6,366 nt of DNA from an uncultured Blautia sp. (GCA_900552095.1 URYM01000103.1:1-6366), one strand, 5' to 3'; counted from the stretch's first letter, positions 1-6,308 are shown. Numbers and translations are program-made. Notes: generated by a model not told the origin, from the sequence alone.

Positions 1-392
1 AGCCGGATCAGGTAATCCTGGCTGAGGGGATTAATGATCTGGTACATCCGGGAGACGGCTGTTCTCTGGAAGAACTTCCCTGTGCCAAAGAACTGATAGA
101 AGGGATAAAAGAGCTGGGATGCCTGGTGCGCAGAGAAGGAAGCTGTCCGGTTTTTGTAACCCTGTCTCCCTTCTGTGATTATGATGGGATCTGGTCAGAA
201 GAGAGGGAGGCGATCCGGCAGGAAGTAAACAGCTGGATCCGTCAGCAGGAATCCGTGATGGATGCGGATGCTTTTGTGAGAGATGCAGGCCGGAGGGAAC
301 GGCTGCAGGAACAGTATGACAGCGGCGATCATCTTCATCTGAATCGGGCGGGAGGATGCAGGATCGCCGGGAAATGGGAGGAGAGACGATGA
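1..392 (+). CDS. SGNH/GDSL-type esterase, C-terminal part (5' end outside window)
   Basis: The frame is open from the left edge (first whole codon at 3) to TGA at 390-392, giving about 129 visible residues. The visible part starts at block III of SGNH hydrolases: AEGINDL, with the oxyanion-hole Asn at visible residue 11. It ends with block V, YDSGDHLHLN, where Asp109 and His112 supply the catalytic D-x-x-H pair. The nucleophile-Ser (GDS) and Gly blocks would lie upstream of the window. The EGIND plus SGDHLH combination resembles the carbohydrate-esterase-like SGNH subgroup, which deacylates sugars or polysaccharides; substrate and localisation cannot be judged without the N-terminus. The stop overlaps the next start by 4 nt (ATGA), so the two genes are probably translationally coupled. 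The C-terminal tail after block V is short, about 17 residues, but nothing suggests truncation. A GTG at 126 is internal and not a separate gene start. The family is well supported; the substrate is unknown. Confidence 0.87.
   Translation, partial: PDQVILAEGINDLVHPGDGCSLEELPCAKELIEGIKELGCLVRREGSCPVFVTLSPFCDYDGIWSEEREAIRQEVNSWIRQQESVMDADAFVRDAGRRERLQEQYDSGDHLHLNRAGGCRIAGKWEERR
376..384 (+). promoter_or_regulatory. Ribosome binding site that fixes the start of the CE4-esterase fusion
   Basis: GGGAGGAGA lies 4 nt before the ATG at 389, with its GGAGG core at normal spacing. The in-frame ATG at 356 has no comparable site and would overlap the upstream gene by 37 nt. This makes 389 the preferred start. 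Confidence 0.8.
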
Positions 393-2230
393 AAACGATT
401 TATACCTGTTTTCCGGGAGGAAGATTTAAAGCGCTGACGTTAAGTTATGATGACGGGAAGGTTATGGACAGAAGACTGGTGGAACTGTTTAACCGGTACG
501 GGCTAAAAGCAACTTTTCATCTGAACTCGGGTCTGCTGGGAGAAAAAGAAGGGCACAGATACCCTTATGTGGAGGCCGGAGAGGTCAGAGAACTGTATCG
601 GGGGCATGAGATTGCCTGTCATACCTGTACGCATCCGACTCTGACACGAACACCGAAGCCGATGATACTGGAAGAGATCCTGGAAGACCGGAAAAAGCTG
701 GAGAAGCTGTCCGGTTATCCCGTGATCGGAATGTCTTACCCCAACGGAGTTTTCAGCAAAGAGATCAAAGAAGCCATGCGCCAGTGCGGAATCTGTTATG
801 CCAGGACAACAAAAGATACCGGCAGATTCGATCTTCCGGAAGACTATCTGGAATGGAATCCCACCTGCCGCCATACCGGTCCCCTGATGGAACTGACCCG
901 GGAATTTCTGGACCGGGAGTATGATCAGAGACTGTGCCTGTTCTATGTATGGGGGCACAGTTATGAGTTTGAACAGGATCAGAACTGGGAGCAGATGGAG
1001 GCATTTGCCCGGGAAGCGGGCGGACGGGACGAGATCTGGTACGCTTCCAACCTTGAAATTTATGATTATATGAAAGCAGCGTCAGAACTGCGTTTTACAG
1101 CGGACTGCAGCCGGGTGTTCAATCCTTCGGCTCTGGATGTATGGATAAAGGCAGACGGGATCGTCTGCCAGATCCCGGCGGGAGAGATGACAGAGCTGAG
1201 AGGAGAGAACAGAAAGCATTATTATCTGGATCAGGAGAAGCGGATCTGCTATCACCCGTCCACGGCAGGCGAGGGGAAGATGGATCCGGTTCTGGTGCAT
1301 TACCGGGAAGGGCGTCCGCCGAAAACTTCCGGGAACCCATATTATTATCTGGGAGAACCCATAGGAGATCTGCGGGATAATATGTACCCCCAGGCTCTTC
1401 CGCTGGCGAAAGAGATAAAAATAGAAAAGCGGAAAGTGGCGGGGATCCCGGTGCGGTTTTATGAAAAGGATTCCGAAGAAAAAGGAAGACCCTGTCTGGT
1501 ATTTCTCCATGGCGGAGCCTTCATCGGGGGAAGCGCGGAGACGGTGGAGGAACCCTGCCGGCTTCTGGCCGAGCTTTCGGGAGCGCTGGTGATCAGTGTG
1601 GAATATTCTCTGGCGCCGGAAGCGGCATTTCCCCGGGCGATCGAGGAATGCTGCGCCGTCCTGGAAGAGGTATGGAAAGATCCGGAGGTTATCTTTGACA
1701 GGGGACACCTGTTCCTCGGCGGAGACAGTGCCGGAGGAAATCTGGCTCTGGCCTGTCTGCAGGAGAAGGAAATCCGAAGAAAGATTTCGGGCAGTATTCT
1801 TCTGTATCCGGTGACGGACTTGAGCGGGAAGCAGGAACTGTGGAGCTGGAAAGCGGAGTCTTATCGGGGAGGAAAAGGAGAAATGGAGCGCCACTGTGCC
1901 TCCAGCCTTGCAGGATCTGAGAAGCAGATGAAAAAATTATATGTGCAGGGGAAAGCGGAGGGTACAGATCCGAGGATTTCTCCTATTTATATGAAGGTTC
2001 CCGAAGACTTCCCCCGGACTCTGCTGATCACGGCGGAATATGATTATCTCAGGATGCAGGGGGAAGCGTTTGGACGGAAACTCTCTGACGCGGGAATTCC
2101 GGTGCGTATCAGCCGCTACGGGGGAATGTGCCACGCATTTTTTGATCTGCTTGGCCATGTGGAGCAGGCAGGCCGGTGCGTCAGAGAGATGGCAGAATTC
2201 CTCGCAGAAGGAAGGCTTTCGGAAAAGTAA
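389..2230 (+). CDS. Bifunctional polysaccharide deacetylase (CE4-like) / HSL-type alpha/beta-hydrolase esterase
   Basis: A 613-residue two-domain protein in one uninterrupted frame. Residues 1 to about 235 form a NodB-like deacetylase. They show motif 1 as SYDDG (Asp21 presumed base, Asp22 metal ligand), motif 2 as HTCTH (His78 and His82 metal ligands), a motif-3-like SYPNG at 116-120 without the usual Arg, and a late His190 in WGHSYEF. Residues about 236-340 are a linker, perhaps a small beta domain beginning NPSALDVW (245-252). Residues about 342-610 are a hormone-sensitive-lipase-type hydrolase: oxyanion motif HGG at 374-376, nucleophile elbow GDSAGG with Ser447, and acid and base probably Asp552 and His582. 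No signal peptide is seen (it begins MKTIYTCFPGG), so it is probably cytoplasmic and acts on imported or intracellular substrates. Domain families predict removal of N- or O-acetyl groups and hydrolysis of a short acyl ester; the true substrate is unknown. It overlaps the upstream esterase by 4 nt and lies 13 nt before treC. Confidence 0.9.
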   Translation: MKTIYTCFPGGRFKALTLSYDDGKVMDRRLVELFNRYGLKATFHLNSGLLGEKEGHRYPYVEAGEVRELYRGHEIACHTCTHPTLTRTPKPMILEEILEDRKKLEKLSGYPVIGMSYPNGVFSKEIKEAMRQCGICYARTTKDTGRFDLPEDYLEWNPTCRHTGPLMELTREFLDREYDQRLCLFYVWGHSYEFEQDQNWEQMEAFAREAGGRDEIWYASNLEIYDYMKAASELRFTADCSRVFNPSALDVWIKADGIVCQIPAGEMTELRGENRKHYYLDQEKRICYHPSTAGEGKMDPVLVHYREGRPPKTSGNPYYYLGEPIGDLRDNMYPQALPLAKEIKIEKRKVAGIPVRFYEKDSEEKGRPCLVFLHGGAFIGGSAETVEEPCRLLAELSGALVISVEYSLAPEAAFPRAIEECCAVLEEVWKDPEVIFDRGHLFLGGDSAGGNLALACLQEKEIRRKISGSILLYPVTDLSGKQELWSWKAESYRGGKGEMERHCASSLAGSEKQMKKLYVQGKAEGTDPRISPIYMKVPEDFPRTLLITAEYDYLRMQGEAFGRKLSDAGIPVRISRYGGMCHAFFDLLGHVEQAGRCVREMAEFLAEGRLSEK

Positions 2231-2231
2231 G

Positions 2232-2237
2232 AAGGAG
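2232..2237 (+). promoter_or_regulatory. Ribosome binding site of treC
   Basis: AAGGAG sits 6 nt before the ATG at 2244. The frame is open upstream to 2040, but that stretch lies inside the preceding gene in another frame. The site and the loss of homology upstream both fix the start at 2244. Confidence 0.82.
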
Positions 2238-2243
2238 CAGAAG

Positions 2244-3905
2244 ATGAAAGATACAAGAAATTTTGAAGATAAAGTCATTTACCAGGTATACCCGAAATCT
2301 TTCCGGGACAGCAATGGAGATGGGCTGGGCGATATCCGGGGGATTACGGAGAAGCTGGATTATCTGCAGTATCTTGGGGTGGACTATATCTGGAGCACGC
2401 CGTTTTTCGTGTCGCCTCAGAATGATAATGGCTACGATGTGGCGGATTATTATAAGATCGATCCGGCTTATGGAACGATGGAAGATCTGGAGGAGCTGAT
2501 CCGGGAAGCGGACAAAAGAGGGATCGGCCTGATGCTGGATATGGTGTTTAATCACACTTCTACAGAACACGAGTGGTTTCAGAAGGCCCTGGCCGGAGAT
2601 GTTTACTATAAGGATTTCTACATTTTCCGGGATGGAAAGGACGGCAATCCGCCCACAAACTGGGAGTCCAAGTTCGGAGGGACTGCGTGGGAATACGTAC
2701 CTCTCTGGAACCAGTACTATCTTCGCCTGTTTGACAAAACCCAGGCGGATCTGAACTGGGAAAATCCGGCTGTGCGCAGAGAACTGGTAAAGGTTCTGAA
2801 ATTCTGGATTGAAAAAGGAATCCGGGGATTCCGCTTCGACGTCATTAATCTGGTATCGAAGCCGGAGCGGTATGAGGATGATCTGGAAGGGGATGGAAGA
2901 CGATTCTATACCGACGGTCCGAAGATGCACACGTACCTGAAGGAACTGTGCCGGGACAGCGGCATTACAGAGAAAGGCCTTCTGACTGTGGGAGAGATGT
3001 CTTCCACCTCCCTGGAGAGCTGTGTGGGTTATACAAATCCGAAAGAACAGGAACTCAGTATGAGTTTCAGCTTTCATCATCTGAAGGTGGATTATAAGGA
3101 TCAGAAAAAATGGGAGCTGCAGCCCTTTGATTTTCAGGCTTTGAAAGAAATTTTAAACCGCTGGCAGACCGGGATGGAAGAGGCGGACGGATGGAATGCC
3201 CTTTTCTGGAATAATCATGATCAGCCCCGGGCCGTTTCCCGCTTCTGCAAAGAGAAGAAATATCAGGAGAAGGCTGCAAAAATGCTGGCCTCCTGCATTC
3301 ATCTTCTCCGGGGAACGCCTTATATCTACCAGGGGGAGGAGATCGGCATGACGAATGCCGGATTCCAGGACATCAGTGAGTACCGGGATGTGGAGAGCCT
3401 GAATTATTTTGAGATCCTGAAAAGCCAGGGGAGAAAAGAGGAAGAGATTTATCAGATCCTGGGGGAGAGATCCCGGGATAATGGCAGGACGCCCATGCAG
3501 TGGGACGATTCTGCTGGGGCAGGATTTGGCAGCACAGAGCCCTGGATCCAGGTAAATAAAAATTACAGGGAGATTAATGTGCAGGATCAGATAGAGCGTA
3601 AAGACTCAATCTGGCAGTATTATCACCGGCTGATCCGCCTGAGAAAAGAGGAGAAGGTGATCGCTTCCGGCAGTTATCATCCGCTTCTTGAAAAGCACCC
3701 TGCAATTTTTGCCTTTGAGCGAAGGACGGAAGATGCTTCCCTGATCGCGCTCCATAATTTTTATCCGGAAGAGACGGAGGCGGACCTGTCCGGTTTTGAT
3801 CTGGAAGGGTATGTGTGCCTGCTGGATAATTATGGAGAGAGAGCCTGTGAAAAAACGCTTCGTTTACGGCCTTATGAGTCGGCCGCCTTTATAAAAAAGT
3901 TTTGA
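2244..3905 (+). CDS. treC: Trehalose-6-phosphate hydrolase (alpha,alpha-phosphotrehalase, GH13)
   Basis: A 553-residue cytoplasmic GH13 enzyme expected to split trehalose 6-phosphate into glucose and glucose 6-phosphate. The (beta/alpha)8 barrel starts at IYQVYPKSF near residue 12. Conserved regions include VFNHTS (His104), GFRFDVINL with nucleophile Asp199, VGEMSS with acid/base Glu251, and NNHDQPR with transition-state Asp326. TreC is favoured over oligo-1,6-glucosidase or sucrase by segments I recall from Bacillus TreA: PTNWESKFGG, QADLNWEN, FYTDGP, EMSST and SFHHLKVDY. Length fits the family (about 540-560). The C-terminal beta domain is complete and ends in LRPYESAAFIKKF. It lies 13 nt after the deacetylase-esterase with no terminator between, so it is probably the last gene of that operon. 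No trehalose PTS EII or TreR gene adjoins it here, which is unusual for treC. Its stop codon lies inside the -35 element of the next promoter. A related alpha-glucosidase specificity remains possible. Confidence 0.9.
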   Translation: MKDTRNFEDKVIYQVYPKSFRDSNGDGLGDIRGITEKLDYLQYLGVDYIWSTPFFVSPQNDNGYDVADYYKIDPAYGTMEDLEELIREADKRGIGLMLDMVFNHTSTEHEWFQKALAGDVYYKDFYIFRDGKDGNPPTNWESKFGGTAWEYVPLWNQYYLRLFDKTQADLNWENPAVRRELVKVLKFWIEKGIRGFRFDVINLVSKPERYEDDLEGDGRRFYTDGPKMHTYLKELCRDSGITEKGLLTVGEMSSTSLESCVGYTNPKEQELSMSFSFHHLKVDYKDQKKWELQPFDFQALKEILNRWQTGMEEADGWNALFWNNHDQPRAVSRFCKEKKYQEKAAKMLASCIHLLRGTPYIYQGEEIGMTNAGFQDISEYRDVESLNYFEILKSQGRKEEEIYQILGERSRDNGRTPMQWDDSAGAGFGSTEPWIQVNKNYREINVQDQIERKDSIWQYYHRLIRLRKEEKVIASGSYHPLLEKHPAIFAFERRTEDASLIALHNFYPEETEADLSGFDLEGYVCLLDNYGERACEKTLRLRPYESAAFIKKF

Positions 3906-3930
3906 AGTGATCCGGAAAATATGCTATACT
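3902..3930 (+). promoter_or_regulatory. Sigma-A-type promoter for the symporter-HAD unit
   Basis: The -35 is TTGAAG (3902-3907), the spacer is 17 bp and the -10 is TATACT (3925-3930). A TG one base before the -10 (3922-3923) makes an extended -10. The -35 includes the last bases of treC, stop codon included. Transcription would start near 3937, leaving a leader of about 33 nt before the GTG at 3970. Two good hexamers at ideal spacing in a 64-nt gap make this well supported by sequence alone. Confidence 0.75.
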
Positions 3931-3940
3931 GAACCTCGTG

Positions 3941-3959
3941 TTCCGGCATAAAGCCGGGG
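3941..3959 (+). promoter_or_regulatory. Short leader hairpin just ahead of the symporter start
   Basis: CCGGC (3943-3947) pairs with GCCGG (3953-3957) around the loop ATAAA. Two flanking T-G wobble pairs could extend the stem to 3941-3959. The 3' arm merges into the G-rich stretch before the GTG start, so folding could hide part of the ribosome site. No T-run follows, so it is not an intrinsic terminator. A regulatory role is a guess. Confidence 0.4.
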
Positions 3960-3969
3960 GCGGAAAGGT

Positions 3970-5343
3970 GTGAGCATTATTTTGGAATTGTTAAAAAGTA
4001 TTCAGTCGGCAGTCTGGGGAATTCCCACGATGGCGCTGCTGCTCTTTACCGGCCTGTATCTGACGATCCGGCTAAAGGGCCTGCAGTTTACCCAGCTGCC
4101 CCGGGCGATCCGGTATATCTTTGAAAAGGAGGAAGGCAAAGGAGACGTCTCTGCCTTCGCCTCCCTTTGCACAGCGCTGGCGGCCACCATAGGAACAGGA
4201 AGCATTGTAGGAGTGGCTACGGCTCTGCGGGCCGGCGGCCCCGGCGCGCTGTTCTGGATGTGGGTGTCTGCACTCCTTGGAATGGCTACGAAATATGCGG
4301 AAGGGCTTCTGGCTGTCCGCTTCCGGACTGTGGATGAGAACGGGCAGATTGCCGGCGGTCCCATGTACTATATTGAGAGGGGAATGGGAAGCCGCTGGAT
4401 CTGGCTGGCGAAAGTGTTTGCATTCTTTGGCGTTGTCACTGCGCTTCTGGGATGCGGAACCTTTCCCCAGGTAAATGCCATTACAGAGTCTGTGGAATCG
4501 GCTTTTGGCGTTCCGGTCTGGCTGATGGGAGCGATCATTACGCTGGCCGTGACGGCGGTGATCCTGGGAGGAATCCGGTCCATCTCCAAAGTAGCGGAGG
4601 CGCTGGTGCCCTTTATGGCGATCGCCTATGTGCTGGGAGCGCTGGCGGTGCTGGCTGCGAATTATGAAGCGATACCGGGAGCTTTCCGGACCATTTTTGT
4701 CAGCGCATTTACTCCACAGGCAGCTCTGGGGGGAGCGGCCGGAACGGCCTCTGCGGCAGCGGTAATCACAGCCATGAGAACCGGAATTGCCCGGGGAGTC
4801 TATACCAATGAAGCGGGGCTTGGAAGTTCCCCCATTGTGGTTGCGGCGGCAAAGACAAAATCCTGTGTGCGGCAGGGACTGATCTCCATGACCAGTGTAT
4901 TTTTTACTACGATTATAATCTGTACCATGACAGGAATTGTGGTGATTGCTTCCGGGCTTCTGGAGACTCCTGTGGACGGTGTTCTGCTGGATGGAGGAAA
5001 ACTGTCAAATGCGGCATTTAACCAGGGACTGCCCGGCAATATGGGCATGTATATGGTGACGATCGGGTTGATTTTCTTCTCTTTTACTACGATCATCGGA
5101 TGGAATTATTACGGGGAGCGGTGTCTCGTCTATCTGACCGGGGGCGTGCGCTGGAATAATCTGTATAAAGTTCTCTATATCGGCTGTATTGCCGCCGCGC
5201 CGTTTTTGTCTCTGGAACCGATCTGGATCCTGGCAGATATCACAAACGCCCTGATGGCTTTTCCGAATCTGATCGGAATACTGGGGCTGAGTCCGGTGGT
5301 GATTTATGAGACGAGGAAGTTTTTTGCGGATTTGAAAAAGTGA
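3970..5343 (+). CDS. Alanine/glycine:cation symporter (AGCS family)
   Basis: A 457-residue integral membrane protein that takes up alanine and/or glycine with Na+ or H+. The family signature is seen at residues 89-104 (GGPGALFWMWVSALLG), with GTGSIVGVA at 75-83, PQVNAI at 166-171, and RGVYTNEAGLGSSP ending at residue 288. Hydrophobic stretches are spread along the chain, for example about 14-32, 93-110, 143-161, 176-198 and 205-228, with more in the last third. This fits the roughly 10-11 helices of the family. Length is within the normal 440-540 range. The start is GTG at 3970, the only plausible NTG after an in-frame TAA at 3949. Its ribosome site is G-rich and not ideal (GGGGGCGG 6 nt away, GGAAAGG almost touching). 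It has its own promoter at 3902-3930 and lies 11 nt before the HAD gene. Family is certain; the preferred amino acid and coupling ion are not visible from sequence. Confidence 0.93.
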   Translation: MSIILELLKSIQSAVWGIPTMALLLFTGLYLTIRLKGLQFTQLPRAIRYIFEKEEGKGDVSAFASLCTALAATIGTGSIVGVATALRAGGPGALFWMWVSALLGMATKYAEGLLAVRFRTVDENGQIAGGPMYYIERGMGSRWIWLAKVFAFFGVVTALLGCGTFPQVNAITESVESAFGVPVWLMGAIITLAVTAVILGGIRSISKVAEALVPFMAIAYVLGALAVLAANYEAIPGAFRTIFVSAFTPQAALGGAAGTASAAAVITAMRTGIARGVYTNEAGLGSSPIVVAAAKTKSCVRQGLISMTSVFFTTIIICTMTGIVVIASGLLETPVDGVLLDGGKLSNAAFNQGLPGNMGMYMVTIGLIFFSFTTIIGWNYYGERCLVYLTGGVRWNNLYKVLYIGCIAAAPFLSLEPIWILADITNALMAFPNLIGILGLSPVVIYETRKFFADLKK

Positions 5344-5345
5344 GG
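5342..5345 (+). promoter_or_regulatory. Ribosome binding site overlapping the symporter stop codon
   Basis: GAGG overlaps the TGA of the symporter gene and lies 9 nt before ATG 5355 but only 3 nt before ATG 5349. The GTG at 5340 would give a 4-nt overlap but has no visible site of its own. The ATG at 5355 is therefore preferred, and coupling to translation of the upstream gene is likely. Confidence 0.5.
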
Positions 5346-5354
5346 CAGATGAAT

Positions 5355-6146
5355 ATGAACTACGATATAAAAATGGTTGCGGTTGATATAGATGGAACCT
5401 TCGTCCGCTCTGATTATACTTATGACAAACCGAGGTTTCAGCGTATTCTCTCCAGGATGGAGGAGGCTGGCTGCCATTTTGTGGTTGCAAGTGGAAATCA
5501 GTATTATCAGCTTAGGGATTTATTTCCGGGATATGAGGATAAACTGTCTTTTGTGGCAGAAAATGGGGCGTTTGTCAAAGATCAAAAGGAGCTGATCTTT
5601 GCAGCAGATATGCCGAAAGAAACCGTAGATACGGTGATTGACATCTGCCGGGAATATCCTGAGGTATGGAATGTACTGTGTGGAGTGAAAAGCGCTTATT
5701 GCCAGAGGGGAACCGTAAGCCAGGAGTTCTTTGAACTTACTTCTCACTATTATCATCGCCTGGAGTGGGTCGATGATTTTAAGAAAGTAGAAGATCAGAT
5801 TTTGAAATTTGCTCCTTCCGTACCAGAAGAAAAGACATATTTTTATTATGATATCTTTCGTGAACGGCTGAGTGGAAAGGCAGAGCCTACCACCAGCGGA
5901 CACGGCTCTGTTGATCTGATCGTGCCGGGATGCCATAAAGCATCCGGACTGAAACGGTGGAATATTTTACCCGAACAATGTGCAGCTTTTGGCGATGGAG
6001 GAAATGATATTGAAATGCTAAATTACTGCGGTTTTAGTTATGCAATGGAAAATGCCCCTCTGAATGTAAAGGCGGCAGCAAAATATGTATGCCCGTCGAA
6101 TGAAGAAGATGGCGTGCTGGTGGCTTTAGAAGAACTTTTCGGGTGA
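5355..6146 (+). CDS. Cof-type HAD-IIB sugar-phosphate phosphatase (YbiV/SupH-like)
   Basis: A 263-residue cytoplasmic phosphatase. All four HAD motifs are present: motif I DIDGT (nucleophile Asp11, acid/base Asp13), motif II Ser46 in ASGNQYYQL, motif III Lys195 in CHKASG, and motif IV GDGGND at 213-218 (Mg ligands Asp214 and Asp218). The C2B cap lies between motifs II and III. ASGNQYYQL, AENGA, YYHRLEWV and LIVPG closely resemble E. coli YbiV (SupH), which dephosphorylates hexose and other sugar phosphates; the actual substrate is not known. Compared with YbiV as I remember it, about four residues are missing right after motif III (HKASGLKRW against HKANGISRLLKRW). Starts at 5349 or 5340 would add 2 or 5 residues. 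By eye the gene is more AT-rich than its neighbours. It is probably cotranscribed with the symporter, though no metabolic link between the two is obvious. Confidence 0.9.
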   Translation: MNYDIKMVAVDIDGTFVRSDYTYDKPRFQRILSRMEEAGCHFVVASGNQYYQLRDLFPGYEDKLSFVAENGAFVKDQKELIFAADMPKETVDTVIDICREYPEVWNVLCGVKSAYCQRGTVSQEFFELTSHYYHRLEWVDDFKKVEDQILKFAPSVPEEKTYFYYDIFRERLSGKAEPTTSGHGSVDLIVPGCHKASGLKRWNILPEQCAAFGDGGNDIEMLNYCGFSYAMENAPLNVKAAAKYVCPSNEEDGVLVALEELFG

Positions 6147-6159
6147 AAATATCTTTGGG

Positions 6160-6190
6160 AACCCTTGAAAAACCTGGGTTTTTGGAGTTT
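6160..6190 (+). terminator. Weak candidate terminator after the HAD gene
   Basis: AACCC (6160-6164) can pair with GGGTT (6176-6180), followed directly by TTT, GGAG and six T residues. The stem is only 5 bp with an 11-nt loop. A competing AT-rich fold pairs 6165-6173 with 6187-6196 through one bulged T. Position suits a terminator, but neither fold is strong. Confidence 0.33.
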
Positions 6191-6194
6191 TTTC

Positions 6195-6231
6195 AAAAAT
6201 CTGAAAATTTTATGCAAAAAAAGTTAAAAAA
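6195..6231 (+). promoter_or_regulatory. Phased A-tracts / UP-like element upstream of the tRNA promoter
   Basis: Four A/T tracts lie at 6195-6199, 6204-6211, 6216-6222 and 6226-6231. Their centres are about 10.5, 11.5 and 9.5 bp apart, which is helical phasing. They end 4 bp before the -35, where RNA polymerase alpha subunits contact UP elements in stable-RNA promoters. Intrinsic bending and promoter activation are inferences. Confidence 0.5.
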
Positions 6232-6235
6232 GGGG

Positions 6236-6264
6236 TTGACTTTTTCGACAGTCGATTATATAAT
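6236..6264 (+). promoter_or_regulatory. Consensus sigma-A promoter of the tRNA-Val transcript
   Basis: TTGACT (6236-6241), a 17-bp spacer and a perfect TATAAT (6259-6264). Predicted transcription start is near 6271, about 38 nt before the tRNA. The spacer carries the dyad TCGAC-A-GTCGA (6245-6255). Since tRNAs are often clustered, this promoter may drive further genes beyond the window. Confidence 0.88.
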
Positions 6265-6274
6265 AATCAAGCAG

Positions 6275-6291
6275 GTTGGCGATAGGCCAAC
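6275..6291 (+). other. Stem-loop in the 5' leader of the pre-tRNA
   Basis: GTTGGC (6275-6280) and GCCAAC (6286-6291) form a perfect 6-bp stem around GATAG. GC at 6271-6272 and 6293-6294 could extend it past a small internal loop. It would sit at the very 5' end of the transcript, separated from the mature tRNA by a 14-nt A-rich linker. It may help RNase P access or transcript stability, but no function can be read from sequence. Confidence 0.5.
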
Positions 6292-6308
6292 AGCAAAAAT
6301 TAAAAAAT

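Noticed and set aside
356..388. Longer N-terminus of the CE4-esterase from ATG 356
   Set aside because: The strong ribosome site at 376-384 serves ATG 389, the ATGA overlap is typical of coupled genes, and the 11 added residues lie inside the upstream gene with no domain similarity.
126..392. Possible separate 88-residue gene starting at GTG 126
   Set aside because: The same frame is open from the left edge, and the SGNH block III motif (GIND) lies upstream of 126. The GTG is internal to a larger esterase gene and has no ribosome site.
1082..1894. 270-residue open frame on the minus strand
   Set aside because: It lies wholly antisense to the fusion gene, whose frame shows clear domain motifs. 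The minus-strand translation has no recognisable motif and no convincing ribosome site.
2181..3080. 299-residue open frame on the minus strand
   Set aside because: It is antisense to treC, which is supported by all catalytic motifs. The minus-strand product has no recognisable domain.
2244..3905. Oligo-1,6-glucosidase (MalL) identity for the GH13 enzyme
   Set aside because: The shared catalytic motifs fit both, but PTNWESKFGG, FYTDGP, EMSST and SFHHLKVDY match TreC proteins much better.
3906..3969. Riboswitch or T-box in front of the symporter
   Set aside because: With a promoter at 3902-3930, only about 33 nt of leader remain, which is too short for any known riboswitch or T-box. Only a small hairpin is present.
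6147..6308. Small coding gene, CRISPR array or attachment site in the gap before the tRNA
   Set aside because: The gap is low-complexity AT-rich DNA with promoter elements. No open frame with a ribosome site, no spaced repeats and no duplicate of the visible tRNA segment were seen. An att site at the tRNA 3' end would lie outside the window.
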